NCBI GenBank assembly: GCA_041392835.1
Contig: JAWKLF010000001.1
Coordinates: 558,001-622,000 of the forward strand
DNA length: 64,000 bases
Direction: 5' to 3'
DNA from: OLB11 sp041392835
Lineage (GTDB): Bacteria > Bacteroidota > Bacteroidia > Chitinophagales > Chitinophagaceae
Of this stretch, positions 1 to 9,433 are shown piece by piece (position 1 is the stretch's first letter; each line of letters starts with the position of its first letter). Position numbers and translations under genes: made by a program. A model generated the notes under the pieces. That model had not been told where the DNA came from, ran no database searches, and worked only from the letters and a program-made list of their open reading frames with translations.

Positions 1-1224
1 TGTAAAATGAATAATGAGATTCGTCATTTACAAAATTACTATACAGAAATGAGTAATGTAGAAGCAATATTGAATCAATATGACAGCGCATTATTGAGTT
101 ATAAAAATGCAATCCTATATAAGGATTCGATTTATAATTTTGAAAATACAAAAGAAATTGCAAAAGCGAATCTGCAATATGAATATGAAAAAAAAGAAAT
201 TTTGCTGAAGGCAGAACAGCAAAAAAAAGAACTTGAACTTAAGAAAAATATTGAGATTTCGGCGCTTAATTTTGAATACGAACGAAGGCAAGCTTTGGCA
301 AAAACTCAGGAAGAAACACAGAAATTAAAATTTGAACAGAAGGAAAGACAATTAGAACTTGAAAGAAAATTTGAAATCGAAAAAGATAGCTTAGAGGAAG
401 TTAATAAAATGTCTGAAATGGCAAGAATAGAGGACGAAAGAAAAAGAAAGGAGCAATCCTACATTTTACAAATTAAACAAGAAGAGCGTTTGAGTTATGA
501 ACGACTCAAACGAAAATTACTGATAAGTGGATTTGCATTTACTGGCTTGCTATCCATTTTTGCATTCGTTCAGTATAAAAAACGACAAAAAATTAAGCGT
601 CTTTTGGAAGTAGAAGAAACAAAAACAAACATTAGAAAAGATTTACATGATGATTTGGGTACTACATTGAGTACTATTTCAATGCAGACTGAAGTAGCCA
701 AGAAGCGTATAAAAAATCATGAGGATGTGAGCGATTTAATAGAAAATATTCAAAAAGCATCGAATAAATCAGTTGGGCAAATGAGTGATATTGTTTGGAG
801 TTTACATCCTGAGAATATATCACTAAGTCAATGTTGGGATCGCATTAAAGATTATTGCGCAATAAGTCTCACTCCTTACGATATGGAATATAGCTGCATT
901 CTAGACCCTTCATTAAATGGGTATCCTCTAGATTCGAGTTTAATTAAGGAGTTATACCTTTTCACAAAAGAGGCAATAACAAATGCTATGAAATATTCTA
1001 AAGCTACCAAATTGATAGTACGAGCTGAAAAAAAATCTAATGCCATTGCAATAAGCATAACAGATAACGGAATTGGGTTTGATGCCAATTCTCAAAAGAT
1101 TTCGTTAGGAGGGGAGGGCTTAAAGAATATGAAAGCAAGAGCCTTAAAAATTAAGGCTACTTTTGAGATAATTTCAGAACTTGGCAAAGGCACTGAAGTT
1201 ATACTCCAATTGAGCAACGGCTAA
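1..1224 (+). CDS. Sensor histidine kinase, TPR/coiled-coil type (5' end outside window)
   Basis: This is the C-terminal part of a two-component sensor kinase of the HisKA_3/HATPase_c (NarL/LytS-like) class common in Bacteroidota. The frame is open to base 1 and the first ATG at 7 gives an unusual N-terminus, so the gene very likely begins upstream of the window, where TPR repeats would be expected. Seen in order: a TPR-like helical segment, a long charged coiled coil rich in Glu, Lys and Gln (about residues 50-165), one membrane helix (about 172-190), the phosphoacceptor box RKDLHDDLGTTLS (His near residue 214), and the ATPase N box (EAITNAMKYS) and G1 box (DNGIGFD), with a G2-like GGEGLKNMKAR. 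The topology puts the kinase domain in the cytoplasm. No response regulator lies next to it in the window, so its partner may be upstream. Confidence 0.9.
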   Translation, partial: CKMNNEIRHLQNYYTEMSNVEAILNQYDSALLSYKNAILYKDSIYNFENTKEIAKANLQYEYEKKEILLKAEQQKKELELKKNIEISALNFEYERRQALAKTQEETQKLKFEQKERQLELERKFEIEKDSLEEVNKMSEMARIEDERKRKEQSYILQIKQEERLSYERLKRKLLISGFAFTGLLSIFAFVQYKKRQKIKRLLEVEETKTNIRKDLHDDLGTTLSTISMQTEVAKKRIKNHEDVSDLIENIQKASNKSVGQMSDIVWSLHPENISLSQCWDRIKDYCAISLTPYDMEYSCILDPSLNGYPLDSSLIKELYLFTKEAITNAMKYSKATKLIVRAEKKSNAIAISITDNGIGFDANSQKISLGGEGLKNMKARALKIKATFEIISELGKGTEVILQLSNG

Positions 1225-1242
1225 TACTACCACTATTGGTAA

Positions 1243-1273
1243 TTGTACACAAATTTCTCATGGAATAATTTTG
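1243..1273 (+). promoter_or_regulatory. Bacteroidota-type promoter for the beta-helix protein gene
   Basis: TTG at 1243-1245 is followed after 20 bases by TAATTTTG at 1266-1273, matching the -33 TTG and -7 TAnnTTTG pattern known for the Bacteroidota primary sigma factor. It lies between the kinase stop and the ATG at 1291, so transcription would start near 1280 with a leader of about 10 bases. This also argues against the TTG at 1243 being a start codon. Confidence 0.55.
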
Positions 1274-1290
1274 TATTAAAATCAATAGCC

Positions 1291-4200
1291 ATGAAAAAAA
1301 TTGTATACATATTTTTAATGAGTATTTCCATTGCAGTTTGTATTCCTAAAGTTGCCCACGCTACTCTGTACCAAAGCAGTGGTTCGGGTAATTTTTCCGG
1401 AACATTTGTTTGGTCTGTATTTGATTATCAATTGAACACATGGCTTGGATCAAATCAACCATTTTTTTATTCTCCATTTGTTCAAACCAATGATACGATA
1501 GTGATTATGGCAGGCGATTCCATTTACTTGGATGCTGATATATCGATACTTGGGCAACAAGCAATTTTTGAAGTGTATGGAACTCTTAATGCAAACACGC
1601 ATTATGTGAACGGCCAACCTTATGATAATCAAAATCAAATTTATGGAAGCAATTTTTATTTGAGAAATGGAGGAACATTAATAACTGCACATCCACATGG
1701 AACTGCATGTATTCAAAATTTTGCAGTACGATTATTTGAAGATAATGCCAACTATGAATTCAATGGGAACTATTTTAATTTCGATCCACAAAGCAGCAAT
1801 TATAACAATCCACAACACATGTTCGACTTTTATAAAAGTGAATTGAGAGTTGGGACTATCACAATTAATACAGTCGATTCAAATCAAAAAGTAATTCCAA
1901 ATCTAAATTCATTATGTCATAATTATAAAATAAACGACCGAATTGTCATGAAAAATGGACAACTCAAGTTTTCAAATGATACAATTAATTATGCAGGAGC
2001 CGAGCCTATTTTTAAAAATGCAAATGGAGTCGATTTTCTCGGCCCAAGTAAGCTTAAAATGGATAGCACTTGTGTTTTAAAAGTTACATCTCAAGTATTC
2101 GCATCTTTTGGATTAGGGGCTAACATTTCCAAGTTAGCAAAGCTAGAAGTAGGTGTGTGTAATACTTGTGAAGTGAAAATGAATGCCGATTTAAGCCTTG
2201 AGGCTTACAATGGATTAGTGCTGCAAAATGGAAAACTTAATATGGATGGCCATTCTGTGAAGTTATTATTCGGTTCGGTGCAAGGTGCTGACAATGGCAA
2301 TTATGTTATTGGAAAATTGATTCAACGAGTTTCTACACTTAGTACGACCAATTATGAGTTTTTTAATTTTCCAATAGGCGACACCAGCGCTTATAAACCC
2401 ATTGGTTTTAGCGCAGCAACTATTCAAGGCTTATTTGTAAGTGCAAAATTGGTTTCAGAAACCCCCATTGGAACAGGTGACGATTCTTCTGTTTCAGTTA
2501 ATTTATCAAATATGTATTGGGTTTTAAAAAATGAATCTCAAACACAATTCTCCCCAAACAATTATATTAGCGGAATCGGATTTTTAGAACTTCAACCTTC
2601 TAACTTGCTTCCCACATTAAGTCTCAGCCAATCCATAATTGCATTATCAAATAATAACACAATAGGAAGTTTTACAGGAATCAATTCTTCAGTTTCGCCA
2701 CCTTATATCAATTCATTTCCTTTAACATATGCTCAAAGTAGTCAACTATCCACAGCTGATGGTTTGTTTGTAACTATTGGAAGGCGAACCCTAAAAGCTG
2801 GTGTTTATTGTATAGGACCCTCTAACTCTTATACTCCACCTGCGGGTTCAAACTATGTGTATGAAAATGCCAATGATCCGTATGGTAATATTTCAGAAGC
2901 ATTAGCTGATATACAAAGTAAGGGATCCTCAGGTCATGTTACTTTTGAAATACAAAATAATTATACAGGTTATACAGCTCCCCCTGCGAATTTGTACGAA
3001 GCAAATCCTATCACCATTTCGTATCAAGGCACAGCAGATAGAACATTAAATATTCGTGTCAGAAGTGATTTGAATTCGCCTCTTACTATAATTAATGTAA
3101 GGCCAAATGGCAATCCAAATGGCTTATTGTCCTTTATACAAGCAAAATATGTAACTATTAATGGAAATATGAATGCTTCTTCTTGTAGCATAACTAAAGG
3201 GCTTAGAGTGATAAATAATGGAGCAGACAGTTGGAATACTAATTGTGTAAGTTTTGATGGTGCTGAAAATTGTGGAATATACGGCTTGCAATTAGAACGA
3301 GATTATGGCAATGGAGTTGCTTTAAATTGCAATGTAGGAATTGGAAATAAAAACATTACTATTGAGTGTAATAAGATTATTCCAAGAAATCCGATAGTGC
3401 AAGCAGGTATGAGTATTCGCAACGGTAATGGAGTCAATTCAATTTTCAATGAAAATATTTATATCAAGAAAAATTATTTTGAAAATGCTCAATACAATGT
3501 TTACATAGGCAATTCCAACGCCAGGGGTTTATGGGAGATTGCTGAGAACCATTTTTACCGACCCACAGGACAACCTGCAGGAATATTTTTTGGATTAAAT
3601 ATAAATGACACTGCCACGGTAAGGGTGAACAACAATTATTTTGGAGGCACAGCGCCATTTTGTGGAGGTGGTAAAATGAATTTTTATGGTATGGGAACTT
3701 CTTCTGTTAGTATGTCAGCAAACTCAATCAATTCGTCTGAATTTATTGGAAATCATATAGAAAATATGGAAGACAACACATCTGATCCAACGGGGAATCT
3801 ACAATTTTTTAGTTTCTACAATAGCGGATACAAAATCGAAGATAATGTATTTGGAAACCCCAATGTGGCACAAGATATTCGAAGCTTAACTCGCTTAAAC
3901 TTTACTGGATTTTATGTTTCTCAAAATTTTACTACACCCAGTATTACATCTGTTAGTGGTAATACATTTAGTAATATTTATTTTTCAAATTTAGCCACAT
4001 GTAGTAATGGCACTGGATGTGGAGGGTTTTATCCTATATATTTGTATCGAACTGGCAATGGAGGTTCTACTATTACACAAGTTAACAATAACCAACTTAA
4101 ACATATTTATACAGGAGCTGGTTATGGAGTATCAATGATTTATTCTATTGGAATTGGTACGCTGCATCAAGTTCGAAACAATGTAATAGAGGATATTAAT

Positions 4201-6381
4201 TTAGCAAGTACTGTCAGTAAACAAATTAGCCTGATCACAGTCAGTGGAGAAAATTTGGAAGTAGTAAATAATAGAATTGGAAGCTTAACAACAAGTAACG
4301 ATGTGATTTTAAATGGAGGCACTGTTTTGCCATTCTCTGTAAATGGCACATCTGGAAGTTTACGATTTGACAGCAACACGGTTTCTAATACATTTATTGC
4401 AAGTAATTCTTCTTCTTCCAGATGCATGTTTGTGGCTGGTGGCAGTGCAATTCCTCTTTCATTTTCATTTAATAAAATACTAAATGTTACTTATGACATG
4501 TCCATTGTAAGTCTTTCAAATCTTTTTGGAATGTATTTTAGCTCAGTAAGTACTCTTCAAAAATCTGTTAATAATAATACCATTCATGGCTACCATCAAA
4601 TAAACCCTACTACTGTAGGACCTATCAATATGACAGGATTATATTTGGGTACGGCAAACAATGTTGTAGCCCAAAACAGTAAAATTTATGACATCACCAA
4701 TGCTTGCCTTTATAACGCATCTGTACCTAAAGTAATAGGAATACAAATAGCAAATTCAGGAATTATTTTATCTAATTCAATGGTATCGCTTGGAGAAAAT
4801 ATTACCAATCCCATGGTTCTTTATGGAGTATCGAACGAAACCGCTTATAATACCAAACTAAAGCACAATACAATATATATCGGTGGCATTAATACTGGCA
4901 ATTCGTATGCCTATTACAAACAAAGCCCACAGTCTGGTGTTTCGGGAGATACCCTAATGAACAATATTTTTTTCAATAATAGAACTGGCGGAGGCAATAA
5001 TTATGCGATATTCCGAAATGCAAATTTCTCTTATGGTGATATTGGAGTGTGTAACTATAATGATTTGTATAGCACAAATCCAACAACATTAGGAAAATGG
5101 AATACGAGTGTTGGAAATCTTACTTTTACGCAATGGCAAACTGCCTCCAGTGGTGATGCAAATTCTAAAAATGTACCAGTACAATTTATTAATCCAATTT
5201 CTAACTTACATATTGACCCTAATGCTAATTGCAATTTAGATGGCTCAGCCGATAATGAGGTTGGTATAAGTAATGACATAGACGGACAAATTAGGAATAC
5301 CCTTTTACCCGATATAGGAGCAGATGAATTTACCTATACGCCAACGTGGGCAAGCATTGGTAGCAATAGTCCAGTATGTGGTGGAAGTGTTGGAAATATT
5401 GAATTGCAAGCAATGGCCACAAGTATAGCTCCGTACACATACCTATGGACGGGTCCAAATAGTTTCACTTCCACCTTGCCAAATCCAGTGATTTTAAATC
5501 CAAATACAATTACCCATGAAGGAAATTATGAAGTTACGATTACGGATGCATTAGGCTGCTCTGCCACATTTGTAGCCTTGGTACTTGTATTGGATACTCC
5601 TCAAAATTGGTATCTTGATGTGGATCAAGATGGGTATTATACCGGAAGCCCTGTACTATCTTGTTCTGAGCCAGGTCCAGGATATACGATTTCAACACTT
5701 GGAGGCAATGACTGCGATGATGCCAATGCAAACATTCATCCTAATGCTCCTGAAATTTGTGGTAATAATATTGATGATGATTGTAATGGTTTAATTGACG
5801 ATAATTGTTTTTCTCCTTTTCACGTGAAAGCGTTTATTGAAGGCTACTATACTGGAAGCCAAACCATGGCGAGCGTTTTAGCTAATCAAGGCGAGACACT
5901 CAATACAAGTATCTGCGATTCGGTATTAGTAGAACTCAAATCCAATCCGTTTGCTCAAGCAGCTTATTCTCAAGTTTTACCCATTTCAACTTCGGGAATC
6001 ATCAATCTATATGTACCACTAAATATTGTGGGTACGCAAAAATATATTATCCTCAAACATAGAAACTCTGTAGAAACATGGAGTGCCATAAGCCCTATTA
6101 TAAATGCCAATTCAACCTATGATTTTAGCATGAATAATTTTGCGGCTTATGGCAATAACATGATAGAAGTTGAAAGTGGTGTTTGGGCTTTGTACTCTGG
6201 CGACTGTACTCAAGATGGTTCCATTGATATTTTTGACTTTCTAAATTGGGATATAGATAATCAAGCCTTCAGCTCGGGTTATTTTAGCACCGATTTAAAT
6301 GGAGATGGCTCGGTGGATATTTTTGACTTCTTACTATGGGATACCAATAATCAGAATTTTGTAGAAGTGATTATGCCATAG
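1291..6381 (+). CDS. Large secreted right-handed beta-helix protein with MopE-like and dockerin-like C-terminus
   Basis: The product is 1696 residues from the ATG at 1291. This start is preferred because it opens directly into a signal peptide (MKKIVYIFLMSISIAVC, cleavage near AHA), while the upstream TTG at 1243 would bury it. The middle (about residues 500-1350) is rich in short Asn- and Gly-containing rungs such as NNTIHG and NNYFGG, typical of right-handed parallel beta-helix proteins. Then come an Ig/SprB-like repeat (YLWTGPNSF...GNYEVTITDALGCSA) and a MopE-type metal-binding motif (DCDDANANIHPNAPEICG, DDDCNG). The last 190 residues are a module shared with the protein at 60409-63798, with two loops of the type DxNxDGxxDIFDF. 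No classical T9SS type A domain is visible. The substrate, if any, is unknown; an adhesin or cell-surface role is inferred. Confidence 0.85.
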   Translation: MKKIVYIFLMSISIAVCIPKVAHATLYQSSGSGNFSGTFVWSVFDYQLNTWLGSNQPFFYSPFVQTNDTIVIMAGDSIYLDADISILGQQAIFEVYGTLNANTHYVNGQPYDNQNQIYGSNFYLRNGGTLITAHPHGTACIQNFAVRLFEDNANYEFNGNYFNFDPQSSNYNNPQHMFDFYKSELRVGTITINTVDSNQKVIPNLNSLCHNYKINDRIVMKNGQLKFSNDTINYAGAEPIFKNANGVDFLGPSKLKMDSTCVLKVTSQVFASFGLGANISKLAKLEVGVCNTCEVKMNADLSLEAYNGLVLQNGKLNMDGHSVKLLFGSVQGADNGNYVIGKLIQRVSTLSTTNYEFFNFPIGDTSAYKPIGFSAATIQGLFVSAKLVSETPIGTGDDSSVSVNLSNMYWVLKNESQTQFSPNNYISGIGFLELQPSNLLPTLSLSQSIIALSNNNTIGSFTGINSSVSPPYINSFPLTYAQSSQLSTADGLFVTIGRRTLKAGVYCIGPSNSYTPPAGSNYVYENANDPYGNISEALADIQSKGSSGHVTFEIQNNYTGYTAPPANLYEANPITISYQGTADRTLNIRVRSDLNSPLTIINVRPNGNPNGLLSFIQAKYVTINGNMNASSCSITKGLRVINNGADSWNTNCVSFDGAENCGIYGLQLERDYGNGVALNCNVGIGNKNITIECNKIIPRNPIVQAGMSIRNGNGVNSIFNENIYIKKNYFENAQYNVYIGNSNARGLWEIAENHFYRPTGQPAGIFFGLNINDTATVRVNNNYFGGTAPFCGGGKMNFYGMGTSSVSMSANSINSSEFIGNHIENMEDNTSDPTGNLQFFSFYNSGYKIEDNVFGNPNVAQDIRSLTRLNFTGFYVSQNFTTPSITSVSGNTFSNIYFSNLATCSNGTGCGGFYPIYLYRTGNGGSTITQVNNNQLKHIYTGAGYGVSMIYSIGIGTLHQVRNNVIEDINLASTVSKQISLITVSGENLEVVNNRIGSLTTSNDVILNGGTVLPFSVNGTSGSLRFDSNTVSNTFIASNSSSSRCMFVAGGSAIPLSFSFNKILNVTYDMSIVSLSNLFGMYFSSVSTLQKSVNNNTIHGYHQINPTTVGPINMTGLYLGTANNVVAQNSKIYDITNACLYNASVPKVIGIQIANSGIILSNSMVSLGENITNPMVLYGVSNETAYNTKLKHNTIYIGGINTGNSYAYYKQSPQSGVSGDTLMNNIFFNNRTGGGNNYAIFRNANFSYGDIGVCNYNDLYSTNPTTLGKWNTSVGNLTFTQWQTASSGDANSKNVPVQFINPISNLHIDPNANCNLDGSADNEVGISNDIDGQIRNTLLPDIGADEFTYTPTWASIGSNSPVCGGSVGNIELQAMATSIAPYTYLWTGPNSFTSTLPNPVILNPNTITHEGNYEVTITDALGCSATFVALVLVLDTPQNWYLDVDQDGYYTGSPVLSCSEPGPGYTISTLGGNDCDDANANIHPNAPEICGNNIDDDCNGLIDDNCFSPFHVKAFIEGYYTGSQTMASVLANQGETLNTSICDSVLVELKSNPFAQAAYSQVLPISTSGIINLYVPLNIVGTQKYIILKHRNSVETWSAISPIINANSTYDFSMNNFAAYGNNMIEVESGVWALYSGDCTQDGSIDIFDFLNWDIDNQAFSSGYFSTDLNGDGSVDIFDFLLWDTNNQNFVEVIMP
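5812..6381 (+). repeat. C-terminal module shared with the protein at 60409-63798
   Basis: This segment encodes FIEGYYTG, a beta-rich stretch, KHRNSVETWS, then GDCTQDGSIDIFDF and TDLNGDGSVDIFDF, ending VEVIMP. The same order occurs at 60412-60990 on the minus strand (FIEGYYVG, NHRNTVETWT, GDINQDGFVDIFDF, TDLNGDGFVDIFDF, VGVIMP). The paired Asp-rich loops resemble dockerin or EF-hand Ca-binding loops. Confidence 0.85.
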
Positions 6382-6506
6382 CTTTTTCTGTGGGTAGATG
6401 TTGGCTATATTCGGCTTTGAGGCATTCGCAACAAATCTTTTATTGATAATACCAATCTTAAAATGGTTTCAAACGGATATTTTGGTCTGTTACAGTTGTA
6501 TAATCG

Positions 6507-7745
6507 TTATAAGATATAGTTCTCAGCAGTATTTTTTTTATGCATTACCGAAAGGCAAAATATAAGCGTAGGAATCCAAATAATAACAAACCTATCGCCC
6601 TGCCAAAAACTAATACCAGCACTAAAAAAAAGATAGTTGCAAACACATATCAACCACCAAAGAGGCCAATCTGAAATTCTATTTCTATAATATGTTATTA
6701 GTACAAATAGATTCGCAAACAACAAGAGGACAACTGACAGTATAGTAAATACTCTTGTTATCAGAAACACTTGCCTAGATATCTTTTTGTTGCCTTCATA
6801 GCTCATATTTCCATTGTGTGTATTCGACACCAAATTTTCAAAATAGGCCCTCACAGCCTGCATGGGATGCTTTTGTAATGTTTGATAGGATACGTTGTGC
6901 ATATATCTACGCAGGGTCTTGGGGTTTTGGAAGTTCATAGAGTTTAATACACTATCTGCTTTATGCATTTCATAGCTTACTGTTGTGTTGTTTGCAAGCG
7001 ATAGAATTTTAGTATTGAAATATCTATAAGTTGTAATATCTCCTATCATAGAAATTCGATATTCGCCAAAGGTCTTCTGATAGCGATAGGCTTGCGAGCC
7101 TATCAATCCCAAAAACAAAATACTAATAAGCAAGGTCTGCTTTATATTGCCACGTTTAAGATGTAGTAAAAGATAAACAAATAGTAGTATAATGCAGAGA
7201 GGCAACAGACCAGGCCTAACCAAGACGGCTAAACAAAAAACGCCAAAAGCAAGAACTTGCATTGAGGTAGATTTTCTAGAATAACCATAATAATGCAAAG
7301 CAGTATATAGCGTGAGCAAAAAAGTAAATAGCACTTCGGTAAGCATACACCGTGCATATATAATCAATGATGGGTTCGCTATAAAAAATAAAGCTAAAAG
7401 CAAAAAGCCAACATTTCGCTTGAATAGTTTTGAAAGCACTATAAAATACACACCTCCTACTAGCAAAAGTTGTGCTATGAAAAGAGCAATTTCATAGTTG
7501 TTTTTAAAAAGGCTTTTCGTCAAATAAATGAACAATGGATAACCGATAGTGCGTACCTCATTGGCATTTAAATGCTCGCTTACAGACAAGTAGCTATACG
7601 AGTCTGGGTTGTGAAAGATAAGATTATCGTTGGGCATCGCTACCCATATACACGTATGAATAATGAGTATTGCACATGCTATAAAAGCAATGAGAATATT
7701 CTTATTTTTTGTAAAAAAAACCGATGGAGAGAATGGTAAAGACAT
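6507..7745 (-). CDS. Polytopic membrane protein, possibly GT-C (GT39-like) glycosyltransferase
   Basis: This is a 412-residue integral membrane protein with about ten hydrophobic segments. The ATG at 7745 is chosen; a TTG at 7781 would only add 12 residues. The first membrane helix (about residues 16-38) is followed by an acidic, aromatic loop HNPDSYSYLSVSEHL and RTIGYPLF, a layout seen in GT-C transferases that use lipid-linked sugars, where an Asp in the first external loop is catalytic. A long non-membrane stretch sits at about residues 225-320 before the last helices. No close family is recognised, so the transferase call is inference. It starts 49 bases after the comM stop on the same strand and may be co-transcribed. 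Confidence 0.6.
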   Translation of the reverse strand: MSLPFSPSVFFTKNKNILIAFIACAILIIHTCIWVAMPNDNLIFHNPDSYSYLSVSEHLNANEVRTIGYPLFIYLTKSLFKNNYEIALFIAQLLLVGGVYFIVLSKLFKRNVGFLLLALFFIANPSLIIYARCMLTEVLFTFLLTLYTALHYYGYSRKSTSMQVLAFGVFCLAVLVRPGLLPLCIILLFVYLLLHLKRGNIKQTLLISILFLGLIGSQAYRYQKTFGEYRISMIGDITTYRYFNTKILSLANNTTVSYEMHKADSVLNSMNFQNPKTLRRYMHNVSYQTLQKHPMQAVRAYFENLVSNTHNGNMSYEGNKKISRQVFLITRVFTILSVVLLLFANLFVLITYYRNRISDWPLWWLICVCNYLFFSAGISFWQGDRFVIIWIPTLIFCLSVMHKKNTAENYIL

Positions 7746-7793
7746 AAAATAAGTTTTTATTGATAATGCCACTTTGCACAACGATATACTTTT

Positions 7794-9338
7794 TTAACTT
7801 CCCCAGTTTTCTCTATCCAAACTTCTATATTGAATGGCTTCGGCTAAATGTTCCACTTTGATTTCCTCACTGGCAGATAAATCGGCTATGGTGCGTGCTA
7901 CTTTTAAAATTCTATCATAAGCACGGGCAGATAAATTAAGTCTTTCCATAGCTGTTTTCAACAAAGTTTGTCCTGCCTGATTGATTTGGCATATATCCTG
8001 CATTTGCTTACTACTAATTTGTGCATTGGCGTAGATTCCTTGAAACTCTTTGTATCGTTGTGCCTGTATATCGCGAGCTTGTATTACACGCGAACGTATG
8101 CTTTTACTTTGTTCTGTAGATTCGCTATGGGCAGCAGATAGTTCATTAAAGGATACAGGAGTCACTTCTACATGCAAGTCTATTCTGTCCATGAGTGGCC
8201 CTGATATTTTATTCAAATATTTTTGTACAGTACCTGGAGGGCACACGCAATCTTTTTCGGGGTGATTAAAAAAACCACAGGGGCAAGGATTCATACTAGC
8301 CACCAACATAAAATTAGCTGGATAGTCTATACTCATTTTGGCTCTCGAAATTGTTACTTTTCGTTCTTCCATAGGTTGGCGCATGACTTCCAAAACCGTC
8401 CGCTTGAATTCGGGTAATTCATCTAAGAATAAAACGCCATTGTGTGCCAAGGAAATTTCGCCTGGTTGTGGACTGCCTCCACCTCCCACCAGAGCCACAT
8501 CGCTTACGGTATGATGAGGCGATCGAAACGGCCTTTTAGATACCAAAGTAGCATGCTCTCCCAACTTGCCAGCCACAGAGTGAATTTTAGTGGTTTCTAA
8601 GGCCTCCATAAGCGAAAGGGGAGGTAGTATAGATGGTAGGCGTTTGGCAAGCATAGTTTTGCCAGCACCGGGAGGGCCTATCAAGATTACGTTGTGTCCG
8701 CCAGCAGCAGCTATTTCAAGTGCACGCTTTATATTTTCTTGTCCTTTTACATCGCTAAAGTCTATATCAAAATGGGCTTGTGCATGAAAAAATTCTTCTC
8801 GAGTATCTACTTGTTCTTTGAGAAGTAGTTGAGTACCATTCAAATGCGCAATAACATAGTTGATATGTGAAGCTCCAAAAACATTAAGCTGATTGACCAT
8901 GGCAGCTTCTTTTACATTTTGTATAGGTACTATCAGATTTTCAAAACCCTCTTTGCGAGCTTGTATAGCTATAGGCAATGCACCTTTGATAGGCAATATA
9001 GAACCATCTAAAGAGAGTTCACCCATAATAATAGACTTGCTAAACAATGCACTACTTACCTGACTCGTAGCAGCTAAAATGCCAACTGCTATAGGCAAGT
9101 CAAAAGCACTGCCTGACTTTTTGATGTCGGCAGGCGATAAATTGATAACCACTTTGATACGAGGAAATCGATAGCCATTGTTTTTTATAGCACTTTCTAC
9201 TCGATGTTGGCTTTCTTTTACAGCATTGTCGGGCAATCCAACAACAAAAAATTTCATGCCATCTAGCACATCTACTTCAGTAGTAATAGTAATTGCATCT
9301 ACACCATAGACTGCACTAGCATATAATTTAACCATCAT
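7794..9338 (-). CDS. comM: YifB/ComM-family Mg-chelatase-like AAA+ ATPase
   Basis: The product is 514 residues, the usual length for the family. ComM is a hexameric helicase that promotes branch migration during natural transformation; in many bacteria it is annotated only as a YifB-like ATPase. The N-terminal Lon-like/ChlI domain spans about residues 20-180. The Walker A motif GPPGAGKT is at 221-228, the Walker B region is HNGVLFLDELPEF, and the Cys cluster NPCPCGFFNHPEKDCVC lies near residue 360. The C-terminal Mg_chelatase lid domain (LNLSARAYDRILKVARTIADL) closes the protein. TATATTTG on the minus strand at 9356-9349 is a plausible -7 box. The gene directly follows the putative defence cassette on the same strand and marks its downstream border. 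Confidence 0.93.
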   Translation of the reverse strand: MMVKLYASAVYGVDAITITTEVDVLDGMKFFVVGLPDNAVKESQHRVESAIKNNGYRFPRIKVVINLSPADIKKSGSAFDLPIAVGILAATSQVSSALFSKSIIMGELSLDGSILPIKGALPIAIQARKEGFENLIVPIQNVKEAAMVNQLNVFGASHINYVIAHLNGTQLLLKEQVDTREEFFHAQAHFDIDFSDVKGQENIKRALEIAAAGGHNVILIGPPGAGKTMLAKRLPSILPPLSLMEALETTKIHSVAGKLGEHATLVSKRPFRSPHHTVSDVALVGGGGSPQPGEISLAHNGVLFLDELPEFKRTVLEVMRQPMEERKVTISRAKMSIDYPANFMLVASMNPCPCGFFNHPEKDCVCPPGTVQKYLNKISGPLMDRIDLHVEVTPVSFNELSAAHSESTEQSKSIRSRVIQARDIQAQRYKEFQGIYANAQISSKQMQDICQINQAGQTLLKTAMERLNLSARAYDRILKVARTIADLSASEEIKVEHLAEAIQYRSLDRENWGS

Positions 9339-9348
9339 AGTAGGATTT

Positions 9349-9356
9349 CAAATATA
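9349..9356 (-). promoter_or_regulatory. Putative -7 box of comM
   Basis: TATATTTG on the minus strand, 10 bases upstream of the comM start. No TTG was found at the expected distance, so support is partial. Confidence 0.35.
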
Positions 9357-9433
9357 CTGGATTTTGAATAAGTAATAACAGTTTCCTTTGCCGTCTTCTA
9401 ATAATTTTTTCAATATTGATTTGTACTAGCAAA

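Noticed and set aside
1243..1290. TTG start for the beta-helix protein
   Set aside because: The TTG is the -33 element of the promoter, and the ATG at 1291 begins a normal signal peptide.
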